A stretch of DNA of 64,000 bases from an uncultured Salinisphaerales bacterium (GCA_913055805.1 CAJXLF010000002.1:310001-374000); one strand, 5' to 3'. Shown: positions 18,053-27,452, numbered from the stretch's first letter. Notes: generated from the sequence alone by a model not told the origin. Numbers and translations are program-made.

Positions 18053-21000
18053 ATGAACATAAATCAGGGATTCAAGGCATTCACAGGCGGGCTGTTGGCC
18101 CTGGGGTTGTTGGTGTCGGTGCTGCCGGCGCAGGCGGCGGATTTCACGGTCGATCAAAACGACAATGACTGCGGCGACTTGATCTGCGACCTGGTCAGCG
18201 CCATCGAAACCGCCAACACCAACGGCGAGGAAGACAGCATCGACCTGAACGGCAACACCATCCTGCTCACCGTGCCTTACGCCAACGGCGGTGACATGGA
18301 TAGCGGCCTGCCGACCATCGGCTCGGACAACGGCGGCGGCGGCGGTACGGACAAGAGTCTCATCACCATCAAAAACGGCACCATCAAACGGGCCAAATGC
18401 CAGGATGGCTCGGACGCAAGCGACTGCTCAAGCGCAGGTGGCAATACCGGTGCATTCCGCCTTCTTGCCGTGAACTTCGATGCCCGTCTCACGCTGGACC
18501 ACATCGCGCTGACAGGTGGCCAGGTATCTAGCGGTGGTGCTTTGTATGTCAATGGCGCGTCCAGCGTCATCAACATCATTCAGAGCAGCATCTCGAAAAA
18601 TTCGGCTACAGGGGGCAACTACGGTGGCTACGGCGGTGCTGTTTACGTTGCAAACGGAAAAGTTGCTTTCTCCAACAGTGCGCTTTCGGACAATACGGTC
18701 GCCACTGCCTACGGTGACAAACTTGGCGGTGGCGTCTATGTGTCCGGAGGCACGGTTAGCTTTATCAATAGCACGCTCTCTGGGAATGCAGGCGTCGCAG
18801 GTGGACCTCAAAGTGGAGGTGGCGGCATATACGTGCATGGTGGAAGCGCAAGCTTTATTAACAGCACCGTGTCCAATAACGATGCAATCTATGGTGGTGG
18901 CATCGCCGTATACGGTAGTGCCAAGGTCAGCCTGCTTAATACCGTTATCGCAGAGCAAACCGCCGGCAGTGATTGCTATGCGACTGTTGGGGGCACCTTG
19001 ATTTCACTTGGTCACAACCTTGATAGCGATAACAGCTGCAGTCTCAATGCTTCGGGCGATGTGTCGAACACCAACCCACAACTCGGCCCGCTCACCGATA
19101 ACGGCGGCCCCACGCACACCCATGCACTGTGCACGGCCAGTAGCGTACCGGATGCAGCTTGCACCGGTGCCAGCCCGGCGCTAGACGCCGGGGATGAAAC
19201 CCGCTGCCCGACCACCGACCAACGCGGCGAGCCGCGGCGGGGCCTGAGTTGCGACATCGGCGCGTTTGAAGCCACTCCGGCCAGCGTGCTTACGGTGAAC
19301 AGCCTGGCCGATCCGGGCGACGGCACTTGCGATGCCACGGAATGCACCCTGCGCGAGGCGGTGACGGCGGCCAATGCCGATGCCGACAGCAGCCAGATCG
19401 AATTTGCGACCGGCCTCACCGGCACCATCCCCCTCAGCAACGGCTATCTGCCCGTGACCGCGCCGCTGGCGGTGAACGGCCCCGGCCGCGATCTGCTCGT
19501 TATCGACGCGCAAAACAACTCGCGCATTTTTGGTGACCGCAGCCCGGGCACCGCCAGCTACACGCTGCGTGGCCTCACCGTCACGCGCGGCAATGGCGGC
19601 GGCGGCAGCAGCACACGCGGCGGCGCGCTGGCCGGGTGGACCGGCACTACCCTCCGGCTCAACGACGTGCTGGTGAGTGATTCCCGTACGGACCGGGGCG
19701 GCGGTGTCTATACCGATGGCGACGCCTGGCTGCTGAACAGCCTGGTGCGCGGCAACTTCGCCTCGATATCCGGCGGCGGTATTGATGTAGGCGGCACCCT
19801 GTATCTGATCAACAGCGGCCTGGTGGCGAACACCGCAGAGTCGGCCACGACCGTGGGTGGCAGCGGTGGAGGGGGCAGAGCCGCCACCCTGTATGCCAGC
19901 AACTGCCTGATCCAGGACAACCAGGCGCTGGGCAACAGCAGTGGGGGTGGTGACAGTGGCGGATTCTCTCCCGGTATTGCAGAGATGACCGGCTGCACCC
20001 TGCGTGGCAACCGGGCCACCGATAAAGGTGGTGCTCTTACATTTTTACTTGGCGGCACCTCCACTATCCGCAACTCGACCTTTGTCGATAATGAGGCAGA
20101 CGGGGCCGGCGGCGTCCTGTTTCTGTCAGCTAGCTCGCTTAATATCGTGCAGTGCACCCTGAGCAACAATGACGCGGGCAACCTGGCAGTCGCAGCGTTG
20201 CCATCTGGTGGCAGCTTAATCTTCGACCGCAGCCTGCTGGCCGGCAACAGCTCGGGCTGCAGTGGTAATGTCAGCGCCACCCATACCCTCAGCAGCGGCG
20301 AGGGCGGTTGCGGGGCCACCACGGCGACCACCCTGGCCGCCCTCAACCTCGGCCCGCTGGGCGATTACGGCGGCCCCACGCCCACCATCCCGCTGCTGCG
20401 CAGTAGCGACCCCAGCGGCAATGGCATGGACAGCGCCGCCCTCGACGCCGTGGGCTGCCTGAGCGACATCAACAAAGACCAGCGCGGCGTGAGCCGCCCG
20501 CAGGGCGGCAACTGCGACATCGGCGCCTTTGAACGCGAAGCCAGCGGCACGCTCGCCATCGACTTCGGCGATGCGCCGGATGCCAGCGTGAGCACCAGCA
20601 ATCCCAAGGGCTACCCGGTGACGATTGCCGATAGCGGCGCCGGGCATCTGCTGGGCGGGCCTGCGCTTGGCGTGACCGACCCGGACGCCGAAGCCGATGG
20701 TCAGCCCAATGAAGCCGCCGATCTGGACGGCGCCGCCGAGGAAGACGGCCTGGGTACGCCGGTGAACCTCACAGTGGGCAACAGCGGCAGCATTCCGGTC
20801 ACCGCCACGGGCGGCTACCTCAGCGCCTGGCTGGATATTAACCGCGATGGCGACTGGGACGACGACGGCGAACAGCTTGCCAACGGCCTGGACATGAGCG
20901 GCGGCAGCGCCACGCTCACGCCCGACCTCTTCACGGCCAGCGCCGGTGCGACTTACCTGCGCCTGCGCGTCTGCTCCGTCGCCGCGCAGTGCAATACGCC

Positions 21001-22348
21001 GCGCGATGTCGCCGCCGACGGCGAGGTGGAAGATCATCTCGTGGAACTTGAATCCGGCTCGGTGGACTTTGGCAGCGTGGTTACGGGCGACAGTAATGAA
21101 CAAACCTACACCATCACCAACAACACGGATTCGGCGGTAACGCTGGAAGGCTTCATGGTCAGCGGCGCGGGCTACAGTTTCAGCACAGACTGCGGCGCCA
21201 CACTGGCCGCTGGCGATAGCTGCGAGGTGACGATCACCTACAACCCAACCCAGAGCGGCACGGACAGCGGCACGCTGAGCTACACCGCCAATGGCGTTGC
21301 GCAAACGGTGGCACTGAGCGGCGTCGCAATTGACGCTCTGGTAACGCTGAGCCTGAGTGGCTCGCCGTTTGACGAAGACGGTGGGGTGGCGACGGTTACC
21401 GCCATGCTGTCTGATGCCAGCACGCAGGATGTGACCGTGAGCCTGGGCTTTGCCGGCAGCGCCACCAACGGCACAGACTACACTCCCAGCGGTACGCAGA
21501 TCGTGATTCCGGCCGGTGCGCTGACTGCCAGTATTGATCTGCTGGGCAATGACGATGATCTGTTTGAAGGCAATGAAACCGTGATTGTGTCGATTACCTC
21601 TGTGACCAATGCCACGGAGAACGATGAGCAATCCGTCACTGCCGAAATCACAGAGGACGACAGTCTGCCCGAAATCACCCTGAAGAAAGCCTCGGGTGGC
21701 GTCACCTCAGCCAAAGTCGGCAACAAGAACGTGGTGATGCTGGCCGTGGATGTAAAAATCCCCACCTACCCCGAAGCCCTGAATGTGAGCAGCCTTGACC
21801 TCACCGCTGGCGGCTCCGGCCATGACCAGCGCGATGTTTCCAAAGTCCAGCTCTGGCTGGACGATGGCGATGGCAAGTTCAGTGCCAGCAAGGACACCGC
21901 GCTGGCCTCCGGCAGCTACAGCAAGGACAACGGCACCCTCAAACTGACCAAGGACGTCAGCCTGGCCGCAGGCAAGACCCATCGGCTGTTTGTGACCTAC
22001 GACTTCGGCAGCAGCCTGGCCGCCCTGGCCCTGCCGATGATGGCTGGCCTGCCGCTGCTGGCCGGGCTGGGGTTGATTGGCTTCGGTGGCCAGAGGCGGC
22101 GTGCACTGGCGCTGTGCCTGATCCTGCTGTCACCCATCGCCCTCACCGGCTGCCCCGGCGCCCCGGAAGGCGCGGCCGCCTATGTGGCCTACAAGGAAAT
22201 CACGGATGACGACGATGACGATGATGCGGTACAGACCGAAACCTTCCGCGTGGCGCCAAGCGCAGTCACCGCCAGTTTCCCGTCTGTAGAAAAACCCACC
22301 GTCACCGGCCTGCCGATTGTGGGAGACACGGTGACGGTGAGTGAGTGA
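18053..22348 (+). CDS. Giant secreted CSLREA/choice-of-anchor surface protein, paralogue 1
   Basis: 1431 residues. Signal peptide ending AQA-AD; a degenerate CSLREA-like start; right-handed beta-helix repeats rich in Gly and Asn; a first choice-of-anchor Q motif (DQRGEPRRG...CDIGAFE, about 385-405); a clear CSLREA domain (about 416-450, CTLREAVTAAN); more beta-helix; a second choice-of-anchor Q; a GEVED domain; a choice-of-anchor D-like domain (about 1000-1095); a Calx-beta domain (about 1095-1205); and a last beta-sandwich. A cassette interrupts that sandwich: helix 1325-1345, RRR 1348-1350, a second helix ending in lipobox LTGC (Cys1367), Asp 1385-1391. Beta strands resume to the end. Likely a cell-surface adhesin or stalk protein; function unproven. 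Confidence 0.85.
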   Translation: MNINQGFKAFTGGLLALGLLVSVLPAQAADFTVDQNDNDCGDLICDLVSAIETANTNGEEDSIDLNGNTILLTVPYANGGDMDSGLPTIGSDNGGGGGTDKSLITIKNGTIKRAKCQDGSDASDCSSAGGNTGAFRLLAVNFDARLTLDHIALTGGQVSSGGALYVNGASSVINIIQSSISKNSATGGNYGGYGGAVYVANGKVAFSNSALSDNTVATAYGDKLGGGVYVSGGTVSFINSTLSGNAGVAGGPQSGGGGIYVHGGSASFINSTVSNNDAIYGGGIAVYGSAKVSLLNTVIAEQTAGSDCYATVGGTLISLGHNLDSDNSCSLNASGDVSNTNPQLGPLTDNGGPTHTHALCTASSVPDAACTGASPALDAGDETRCPTTDQRGEPRRGLSCDIGAFEATPASVLTVNSLADPGDGTCDATECTLREAVTAANADADSSQIEFATGLTGTIPLSNGYLPVTAPLAVNGPGRDLLVIDAQNNSRIFGDRSPGTASYTLRGLTVTRGNGGGGSSTRGGALAGWTGTTLRLNDVLVSDSRTDRGGGVYTDGDAWLLNSLVRGNFASISGGGIDVGGTLYLINSGLVANTAESATTVGGSGGGGRAATLYASNCLIQDNQALGNSSGGGDSGGFSPGIAEMTGCTLRGNRATDKGGALTFLLGGTSTIRNSTFVDNEADGAGGVLFLSASSLNIVQCTLSNNDAGNLAVAALPSGGSLIFDRSLLAGNSSGCSGNVSATHTLSSGEGGCGATTATTLAALNLGPLGDYGGPTPTIPLLRSSDPSGNGMDSAALDAVGCLSDINKDQRGVSRPQGGNCDIGAFEREASGTLAIDFGDAPDASVSTSNPKGYPVTIADSGAGHLLGGPALGVTDPDAEADGQPNEAADLDGAAEEDGLGTPVNLTVGNSGSIPVTATGGYLSAWLDINRDGDWDDDGEQLANGLDMSGGSATLTPDLFTASAGATYLRLRVCSVAAQCNTPRDVAADGEVEDHLVELESGSVDFGSVVTGDSNEQTYTITNNTDSAVTLEGFMVSGAGYSFSTDCGATLAAGDSCEVTITYNPTQSGTDSGTLSYTANGVAQTVALSGVAIDALVTLSLSGSPFDEDGGVATVTAMLSDASTQDVTVSLGFAGSATNGTDYTPSGTQIVIPAGALTASIDLLGNDDDLFEGNETVIVSITSVTNATENDEQSVTAEITEDDSLPEITLKKASGGVTSAKVGNKNVVMLAVDVKIPTYPEALNVSSLDLTAGGSGHDQRDVSKVQLWLDDGDGKFSASKDTALASGSYSKDNGTLKLTKDVSLAAGKTHRLFVTYDFGSSLAALALPMMAGLPLLAGLGLIGFGGQRRRALALCLILLSPIALTGCPGAPEGAAAYVAYKEITDDDDDDDAVQTETFRVAPSAVTASFPSVEKPTVTGLPIVGDTVTVSE

Positions 22349-22349
22349 C

Positions 22350-22445
22350 GCACGTCACCCCGGACTACGATCCGGGGTCTCTGCCAGAACGATGAGATAC
22401 CGGATAACGGCAGTGCCGTTTCCGGTATGACGCTGTTTGGAAAAC
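22350..22445. repeat. Dispersed palindromic repeat after giant gene 1
   Basis: A CCCCGGACTACGATCCGGGG unit followed by the unit ATACCGGATAACGGCAGTGCC...TTTCCGGTAT, nearly identical to the copy at 17786-17830. It begins directly after the stop codon and could terminate transcription of the giant gene, though there is no T-run. Confidence 0.65.
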
Positions 22446-22504
22446 GTGGTCTGACTCCGGTTTTCGCCTTGCGGTTTTTGCGCCGGTTTTATCCGGAGAT
22501 CAGC

Positions 22505-22555
22505 TTGATCATATCAATCAACATGATCATAATGATTGGGTTGATGTGTCACGGA
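22505..22555 (+). promoter_or_regulatory. Probable operator/promoter of the Phd-PIN toxin-antitoxin pair
   Basis: AT-rich stretch unlike its surroundings, with GATCATA twice and the palindrome ATGATCAT (22523-22530), 30 bp before the antitoxin start. Phd-type antitoxins usually bind palindromes here and repress their own operon. The assignment is inference from position. Confidence 0.35.
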
Positions 22556-22562
22556 GTTACCC

Positions 22563-22838
22563 ATGATCAGTGAAACCAGCGCAGTTAACTTTCGCCAGAA
22601 GCTGGGCGACATGCTCAGTCGCGTGCAATACCGCCACGACAGCATCGTGATTAATAAAGATGGCAAGCCGGTGGCCGCGCTGGTTGATGCGCGACTGTTT
22701 GAGCGTATTCGGCGCATGCAGGGGCGGTTCGACGCCCTGAGTGAGCGGATTGAAAAGGGGTTCTCGAGCATTCCCCAGGAACAGGGCCTTGCCGAAATCG
22801 ATGCCGCCGTGGCCGACGACCGTCGCTCCGAAAAATAG
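22563..22838 (+). CDS. Phd/YefM-family antitoxin
   Basis: 91 residues. N-terminal Phd fold (ISETSAVNFRQKLGDMLSRV, then IVINKDGKPVAALVDARLFERI), a DNA-binding dimer, followed by a charged helical tail that would cover the toxin. A cggag ribosome site precedes the ATG. The toxin gene starts 12 bp downstream. Part of a type II toxin-antitoxin module lodged between the two giant paralogues. Confidence 0.88.
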   Translation: MISETSAVNFRQKLGDMLSRVQYRHDSIVINKDGKPVAALVDARLFERIRRMQGRFDALSERIEKGFSSIPQEQGLAEIDAAVADDRRSEK

Positions 22839-22850
22839 CAGACGGCTTGA

Positions 22851-23285
22851 ATGTCTGAGCTGAAAGTGGTGCTCGACACCAATATTTTACTATCTGGCAT
22901 TGCTTATCCGGGCAGCCTGCCCGGCAAAATTCTGGCGGCATGGAGATCCGGGTCGGTTGAAGTGGTTCTTTCTGACTTCATCCTGGATGAGCTGCGACGT
23001 GTGCTTCCACGGCTTGAGCACCGACATGGCCTTTCGGCTTCGGAAATTGAAGATCTGGTGGATATCCTGTCCATTCAGGCTGAGCTTGTGGCGCCAAACG
23101 CCGCCAGTGAGGTGAAAATCCGGGATGAGCAGGACAGACCCGTTCTGGGCACCTTGCTGACGGCTCTGCAGGCCAGTGGCGCCCGGTACCTGATCACGGG
23201 TGACAAAGACCTGTTGGCGCTGGCCGCCCAGTATCCTGTGATTACAGCCGCTGATTTCTGGGCAGAACATGGAGGGCTGCTATAG
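22851..23285 (+). CDS. PIN-domain toxin (COG1569 type)
   Basis: 144 residues, a complete PIN domain with the acidic metal site: Asp9 (VVLDTNILLSG), Glu47 (LDELRR), Asp95 (DEQDRPVL) and Asp118/120 (LITGDKDLL). Such proteins are Mg-dependent ribonucleases held inactive by the antitoxin encoded just upstream. No truncation is visible, so the pair should be functional. Confidence 0.88.
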   Translation: MSELKVVLDTNILLSGIAYPGSLPGKILAAWRSGSVEVVLSDFILDELRRVLPRLEHRHGLSASEIEDLVDILSIQAELVAPNAASEVKIRDEQDRPVLGTLLTALQASGARYLITGDKDLLALAAQYPVITAADFWAEHGGLL

Positions 23286-23412
23286 CGGGCAGGATCAATA
23301 AAAACATATCCGGCGCCCATCCCCCCAGCGCAACAAACCCCGTTTTCCCCGCTTTTTCGGCCCCAAAATGCCGCCCGACCCTGTAAAGCAATAACATTCA
23401 AATACTTAACAC

Positions 23413-23474
23413 ACCCTCCGGTCAGAGGGTTGTGCGTTTTGATGCCCTGGGCTATAGAAAGAAGGTTAACCGTC
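23413..23474 (+). promoter_or_regulatory. Promoter of giant gene 2, duplicate of the one at 17975
   Basis: TTGTGC (23430-23435), a 17-bp spacer and TATAGA (23453-23458), flanked by the same two dyads as giant gene 1. Each dyad carries one base change that weakens it: CCCTCCGGTCAGAGGG upstream and GAAGGTTAACCGTC (23461-23474) downstream. The homology with the first promoter runs from about 23306 into the signal peptide. Confidence 0.55.
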
Positions 23475-23490
23475 GATCAGGACAGGGAAA

Positions 23491-26400
23491 ATGACCATAA
23501 ATCAGGGATTCAAGGCATTCACGGGCGGGCTGTTGGCCCTGGTGTTGCTGGTGTCGGCGTTGCCGGCGCAGGCGGCGGATTTCACGGTCAATCAGAGCGA
23601 CAGTGATTGCAGCGACTTGGTCTGCGACCTGGTCAGCGCGATCGAAACCGCCAACGCCAGCGCCGAAGATGACGTGATCGACCTCGGCGATCAGACAATC
23701 ACCCTGACATTAGCCTATGACAACGGCGGTGATATGAGTACCGGCCTGCCGACTATCGTCGACGCCGCGACTGCGGGCAGGCTCAGGGTACAGAACGGCA
23801 GCATCACGCGCAGCAGCGACGGCGGCACACCGCAGTTCCGCCTGCTCTATGTGGCTGAAAATGCCGATCTCAGTCTGGATCGGGTCACGCTGAGCAACGG
23901 CCACGCGCCAGACGGAGCGGACGGTGCCAATGGTTCGTCTTCTGGGGGGGCAGGCGATGAGGGCGCTTCTGGCGGCGCCATCTATAATCGCGGCAACCTG
24001 AACCTGGCTTATTGCCGTCTGGAAAACAATCAGGCGGGCGATGGCGGCGCCGGCGGCAGCGCTACTGCCAGTAATTCCGGCGGCGGTAGTCTCAGTGTTT
24101 CTGGGGGGGTAGGCAATGAGGGGGGGCATGGCGGTGCGATCTATTCCGCCGGCAGCGGCGATCTGCGCATCATGCACAGTACTTTCATCAATAACCGTGC
24201 GGGTGACGGCGGTAACGGCGGCGCGGCCACGGCCACCGGCACCGCTGGTGGCGATGTTCAAGCGACTGGTGGTGTCGCATCGCGCGGCGGGTACGGTGGT
24301 GCGATCTATTTTGATCAGGGTTCCCTGAGCATTCTTCACAGCAGTTTGACCGGCAATCGCAGCGGGAACAACGGTACCGGCGGCCAGGCCGAAGCAACTG
24401 TCAACGGCGGTACATCAGGTGCGACCGGGGGCGCAAGCGAAGGGACAGCACAGGGGGGCGGCGCAATCTATGCCAGGGCAGGCGACAAGGTGATTAGCCA
24501 CAGCACCATTGCCGGCAATCTGGCGGGTAACGGCGGCGCCGGCGGTACGGCTACAGCTACCGGCGGCTCTTCTGCGCGAGCTGTCGGCGGGGCTGGCAGT
24601 GCTACCGGCGATGGCGGCGCCGTTTTCTCCGGCGGTGGTACTCTGCACATCACCAACAGCACCCTCACCGGTAATCGCGGTGGCAATGCCGGGGGCGGCG
24701 GCAACGCCACCGCCAGCACCACCAGCGGTGATAGCCAAGCTATTGGCGGCGCCGGGGGTACGGCGCATGATTCGGGCGGCGCGATTACTGCCAGCGGCAC
24801 AGACTTCAGCCTGGTCAACAGCACCGTTACGGACAACCGGGCGGGCGATGGCGGCGCCGGGGGTACGGCCACCGCCACCGGCGGCACTTATGATTTTCCG
24901 GGCCATATTGTGGACGACTCTGGTGCTTTTGCAGGCGCCACCGGCGGCGTCGCTGGCCGGGGATACCGGGGCGGCGACGGTGGCCAGGCCGTTGCCGTTG
25001 CCGGCAATGCCGCCAGCGGCAGCAACGCTGATGGAGGCTTTGCCTCTGCGACTGGCGGCAAAGGCGGCGCCGGCCGCCAACCGGGTGCGGGGGGCATGGC
25101 CACAGCCACTGCCGGCAGTGGCGACGGGACGGGGGACAACGGCAATACTTTTGAGGATGATGGCGCGGACGGCAATCTTGAAGAAGTACCGGGCAGCCTC
25201 TATCTGGCGCAAGGTACTGCCGGTCTCAACAACAATATCCTCAGCGGCGATGCCGGTTTTTGTAAATTGAATTCTGTGACCCCCACCGGTACCAGCAACC
25301 TCGCCACGGACGATTCCTGCGGAACGGGCATTCTCGTCAACGGCACGCCAGTTGGCGACCCTGCCGATCTCATGCTTGATTCCGGTGGCCTGCAGTTCAA
25401 CGGCGGCCCCACGCAGACCATCGCCCTGCTGCCCGGCAGTCCGGCCATTGATGCGGCTGGTGATTGCGCCAGCTTGATGCCGCCCATCACCACCGACCAG
25501 CGCGGCGTGCCGCGGCCGCAGGATGCTGCCTGCGACATCGGCGCTTTCGAGTTGATCACCACCCCCATCCTTGACTTTGGCGATGCGCCGGCGGGTTACC
25601 CGGTCACCCTGGCCGAGAATGGCGCGGCGCATGCCTTGGGTGGCCCGTCGCTGGGTGCTATCGGCCCGGATGCCGAGGCGGATGGCACGGCCTCACCCGA
25701 CGCTGATGCTGACGATGTCAATGCGACGCCCGATGATGAAGACGCGGTGCCAATGATCCTGGCCGCAGGGGCTACCGTCAGCATCCCGGTGAGTAATGCC
25801 AGCGTGGGCACCGTCGGCAGCGCATGGTTGAATCTGAATGACGACGATGATGACGACACTGACTGGAAAGATGCTGGCGAAGTTCTGGTAAGCGATGCTT
25901 CTGCCGCAGGCGGCAGCTTCGATATCACCGTGCCGGCCAAACCGGGTGCACACATCATGCGGCTGCGCACCTGTAACAACACAGGCAATTGCAACCTGCC
26001 CACCGGCATCGCTCTGGATGGCGAGGTGGAAGACCATCTGGTCACGATCCAGCCCACCGTGACCCTGAATGTGGATATGAACACTATCAGTGAGGACGGT
26101 GGCGTGGCCATGGTGACGGCATCCCTGAATACCGCCAGGAAAAGCCGGGATGTCACTGTCACCCTGGGTATTGATGCTGCCTCCACGGCTGGCGCCTCGG
26201 ATTACACACCCCCGGCCGATCTGACCCTGAGCATTCCTGCTGGAGAACTCATCAGCAACGCGCTCAGTTTCACGGCCCTGCCCGATGAAATTGATGAGCC
26301 GGATGAAACCCTGATCGTGAATATCGCCTCGGTAGACAATGCAGTTGAAGCTGTCGACCAGCAACAGACCATCACCATTGCCGACAACGACGGCCCGCCG

Positions 26401-27405
26401 GTGCTGACCGTTACCGGCAGCAGCGCCAGTGAAACCGACGGCACACTCAGTTTCACCGTGACCAAGGGCGGCGACAGCCCCACGCCCGTGACGGTGGACT
26501 ATGCCACTGCGGATGGCAGTGCCACGGCCGGCAGTGACTACACCGCCAGCAACGGCAGCCTGAGCTTTGCGCCGGGCGAACTGATGCAAACGGTGTCCGT
26601 GCCGCTGACCAATGATGCGCTGTTTGAAGATAATGAAACCCTGACCCTGACACTTAGCAATGTGTCGGCCAATGCCAACATCGGCACGGCCAGTGCCACC
26701 GGTACCATTACCAGCGAGGATGCCCGGCCGGTGGTCACGATTACCAGCGCACCGGGCGCTGCTAGCACGGCGAAGGTTGGTGACAGCAACGTAGTGATGC
26801 TGGCGGTGGATGTGGCCGTGCAGGCCTATCCGGAGAAGCTGAATGTGACCCGACTGGAACTCACCGCAGCAGGCTCCGGCCATGACCGCAATGATGTCAC
26901 CCGGGTACGTCTGTGGAAGGACAATGGCGATAACAGCTTCTCCACCGCGGATACCGAACTGCTTACGGGCGTGTTTGACGCTGACAACGGCAAGCTGACC
27001 TTTACCGGCAACGAGATGTTTGATGCGGGCAGTACCACCCGGCTGTATGTGACCTACGACTTCAATACCTCGCTGGCCGCCCTGGCCCTGCCGATGATGG
27101 CCGGCCTGCCGCTGCTGGCCGGACTGGGGTTGATGGGTCTGGGTGGGCGAAGAAGGCGTGCACTGGCGCTGTGCCTGATCCTGCTGTCACCCATCGCCCT
27201 CACCGGCTGCCCCGGCGCCCCGGAAGGCGCGGCCGCCTATGTGGCCTACAAGGAAATCACGGATGACGACGATGACGATGATGCGGTACAGACCGAAACC
27301 TTCCGCGTGGCGCCAAGCGCAGTCACCGCCAGTTTCCCGTCTGTAGAAAAACCCACCGTCACCGGCCTGCCGATTGTGGGGGATACGGTGACGGTGAGTG
27401 AGTGA
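23491..27405 (+). CDS. Giant secreted choice-of-anchor surface protein, paralogue 2
   Basis: 1304 residues. Signal peptide and first 60 residues nearly identical to paralogue 1. Then about six Gly/Ala-rich beta-helix repeats of roughly 45-50 residues (core like NSTLTGNRGGNAGGGGNATA, about 130-560), a choice-of-anchor Q motif (DQRGVPRPQ...CDIGAFE), a GEVED domain (DGEVEDHLV), two Calx-beta domains (about 850-965 and 970-1075) and the same interrupted final beta-sandwich, with lipobox Cys1240 and Asp7. The last part of the gene (27157-27380) is base-for-base identical to giant gene 1. It lacks the choice-of-anchor D domain and second CSLREA of paralogue 1. Probably a surface fibre or adhesin. 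Confidence 0.85.
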   Translation: MTINQGFKAFTGGLLALVLLVSALPAQAADFTVNQSDSDCSDLVCDLVSAIETANASAEDDVIDLGDQTITLTLAYDNGGDMSTGLPTIVDAATAGRLRVQNGSITRSSDGGTPQFRLLYVAENADLSLDRVTLSNGHAPDGADGANGSSSGGAGDEGASGGAIYNRGNLNLAYCRLENNQAGDGGAGGSATASNSGGGSLSVSGGVGNEGGHGGAIYSAGSGDLRIMHSTFINNRAGDGGNGGAATATGTAGGDVQATGGVASRGGYGGAIYFDQGSLSILHSSLTGNRSGNNGTGGQAEATVNGGTSGATGGASEGTAQGGGAIYARAGDKVISHSTIAGNLAGNGGAGGTATATGGSSARAVGGAGSATGDGGAVFSGGGTLHITNSTLTGNRGGNAGGGGNATASTTSGDSQAIGGAGGTAHDSGGAITASGTDFSLVNSTVTDNRAGDGGAGGTATATGGTYDFPGHIVDDSGAFAGATGGVAGRGYRGGDGGQAVAVAGNAASGSNADGGFASATGGKGGAGRQPGAGGMATATAGSGDGTGDNGNTFEDDGADGNLEEVPGSLYLAQGTAGLNNNILSGDAGFCKLNSVTPTGTSNLATDDSCGTGILVNGTPVGDPADLMLDSGGLQFNGGPTQTIALLPGSPAIDAAGDCASLMPPITTDQRGVPRPQDAACDIGAFELITTPILDFGDAPAGYPVTLAENGAAHALGGPSLGAIGPDAEADGTASPDADADDVNATPDDEDAVPMILAAGATVSIPVSNASVGTVGSAWLNLNDDDDDDTDWKDAGEVLVSDASAAGGSFDITVPAKPGAHIMRLRTCNNTGNCNLPTGIALDGEVEDHLVTIQPTVTLNVDMNTISEDGGVAMVTASLNTARKSRDVTVTLGIDAASTAGASDYTPPADLTLSIPAGELISNALSFTALPDEIDEPDETLIVNIASVDNAVEAVDQQQTITIADNDGPPVLTVTGSSASETDGTLSFTVTKGGDSPTPVTVDYATADGSATAGSDYTASNGSLSFAPGELMQTVSVPLTNDALFEDNETLTLTLSNVSANANIGTASATGTITSEDARPVVTITSAPGAASTAKVGDSNVVMLAVDVAVQAYPEKLNVTRLELTAAGSGHDRNDVTRVRLWKDNGDNSFSTADTELLTGVFDADNGKLTFTGNEMFDAGSTTRLYVTYDFNTSLAALALPMMAGLPLLAGLGLMGLGGRRRRALALCLILLSPIALTGCPGAPEGAAAYVAYKEITDDDDDDDAVQTETFRVAPSAVTASFPSVEKPTVTGLPIVGDTVTVSE

Positions 27406-27411
27406 CGCGAA

Positions 27412-27452
27412 TCGTCATGAGATGCCGGGTCAGGCCCGGCATGACGGGGTTT
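27412..27452. repeat. Dispersed palindromic repeat after giant gene 2
   Basis: A unit GATGCCGGGTCAGGCCCGGCAT flanked by GTCATGA and TGACGGG, of the same family as the repeats at 14.7, 17.7 and 22.4 kb. It begins seven bases after the stop of giant gene 2, the same position as the repeat after giant gene 1. Confidence 0.6.

Noticed and set aside
20216-21631. 471-codon open frame opposite giant gene 1
   Set aside because: Antisense to a clearly structured secreted protein; no start signal or family.
22200-22226. GAT/GAC run as a possible slippage-prone microsatellite
   Set aside because: Codons alternate GAT and GAC irregularly and the run is conserved in both paralogues, so it reads as selected Asp7 rather than an unstable tract.
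23900-25150. Tandem GGCGGC-rich repeats that could suggest a CRISPR array or simple-sequence locus
   Set aside because: Units are in frame, vary in length and encode beta-helix/Gly-rich protein repeats; there are no constant repeats with unique spacers.
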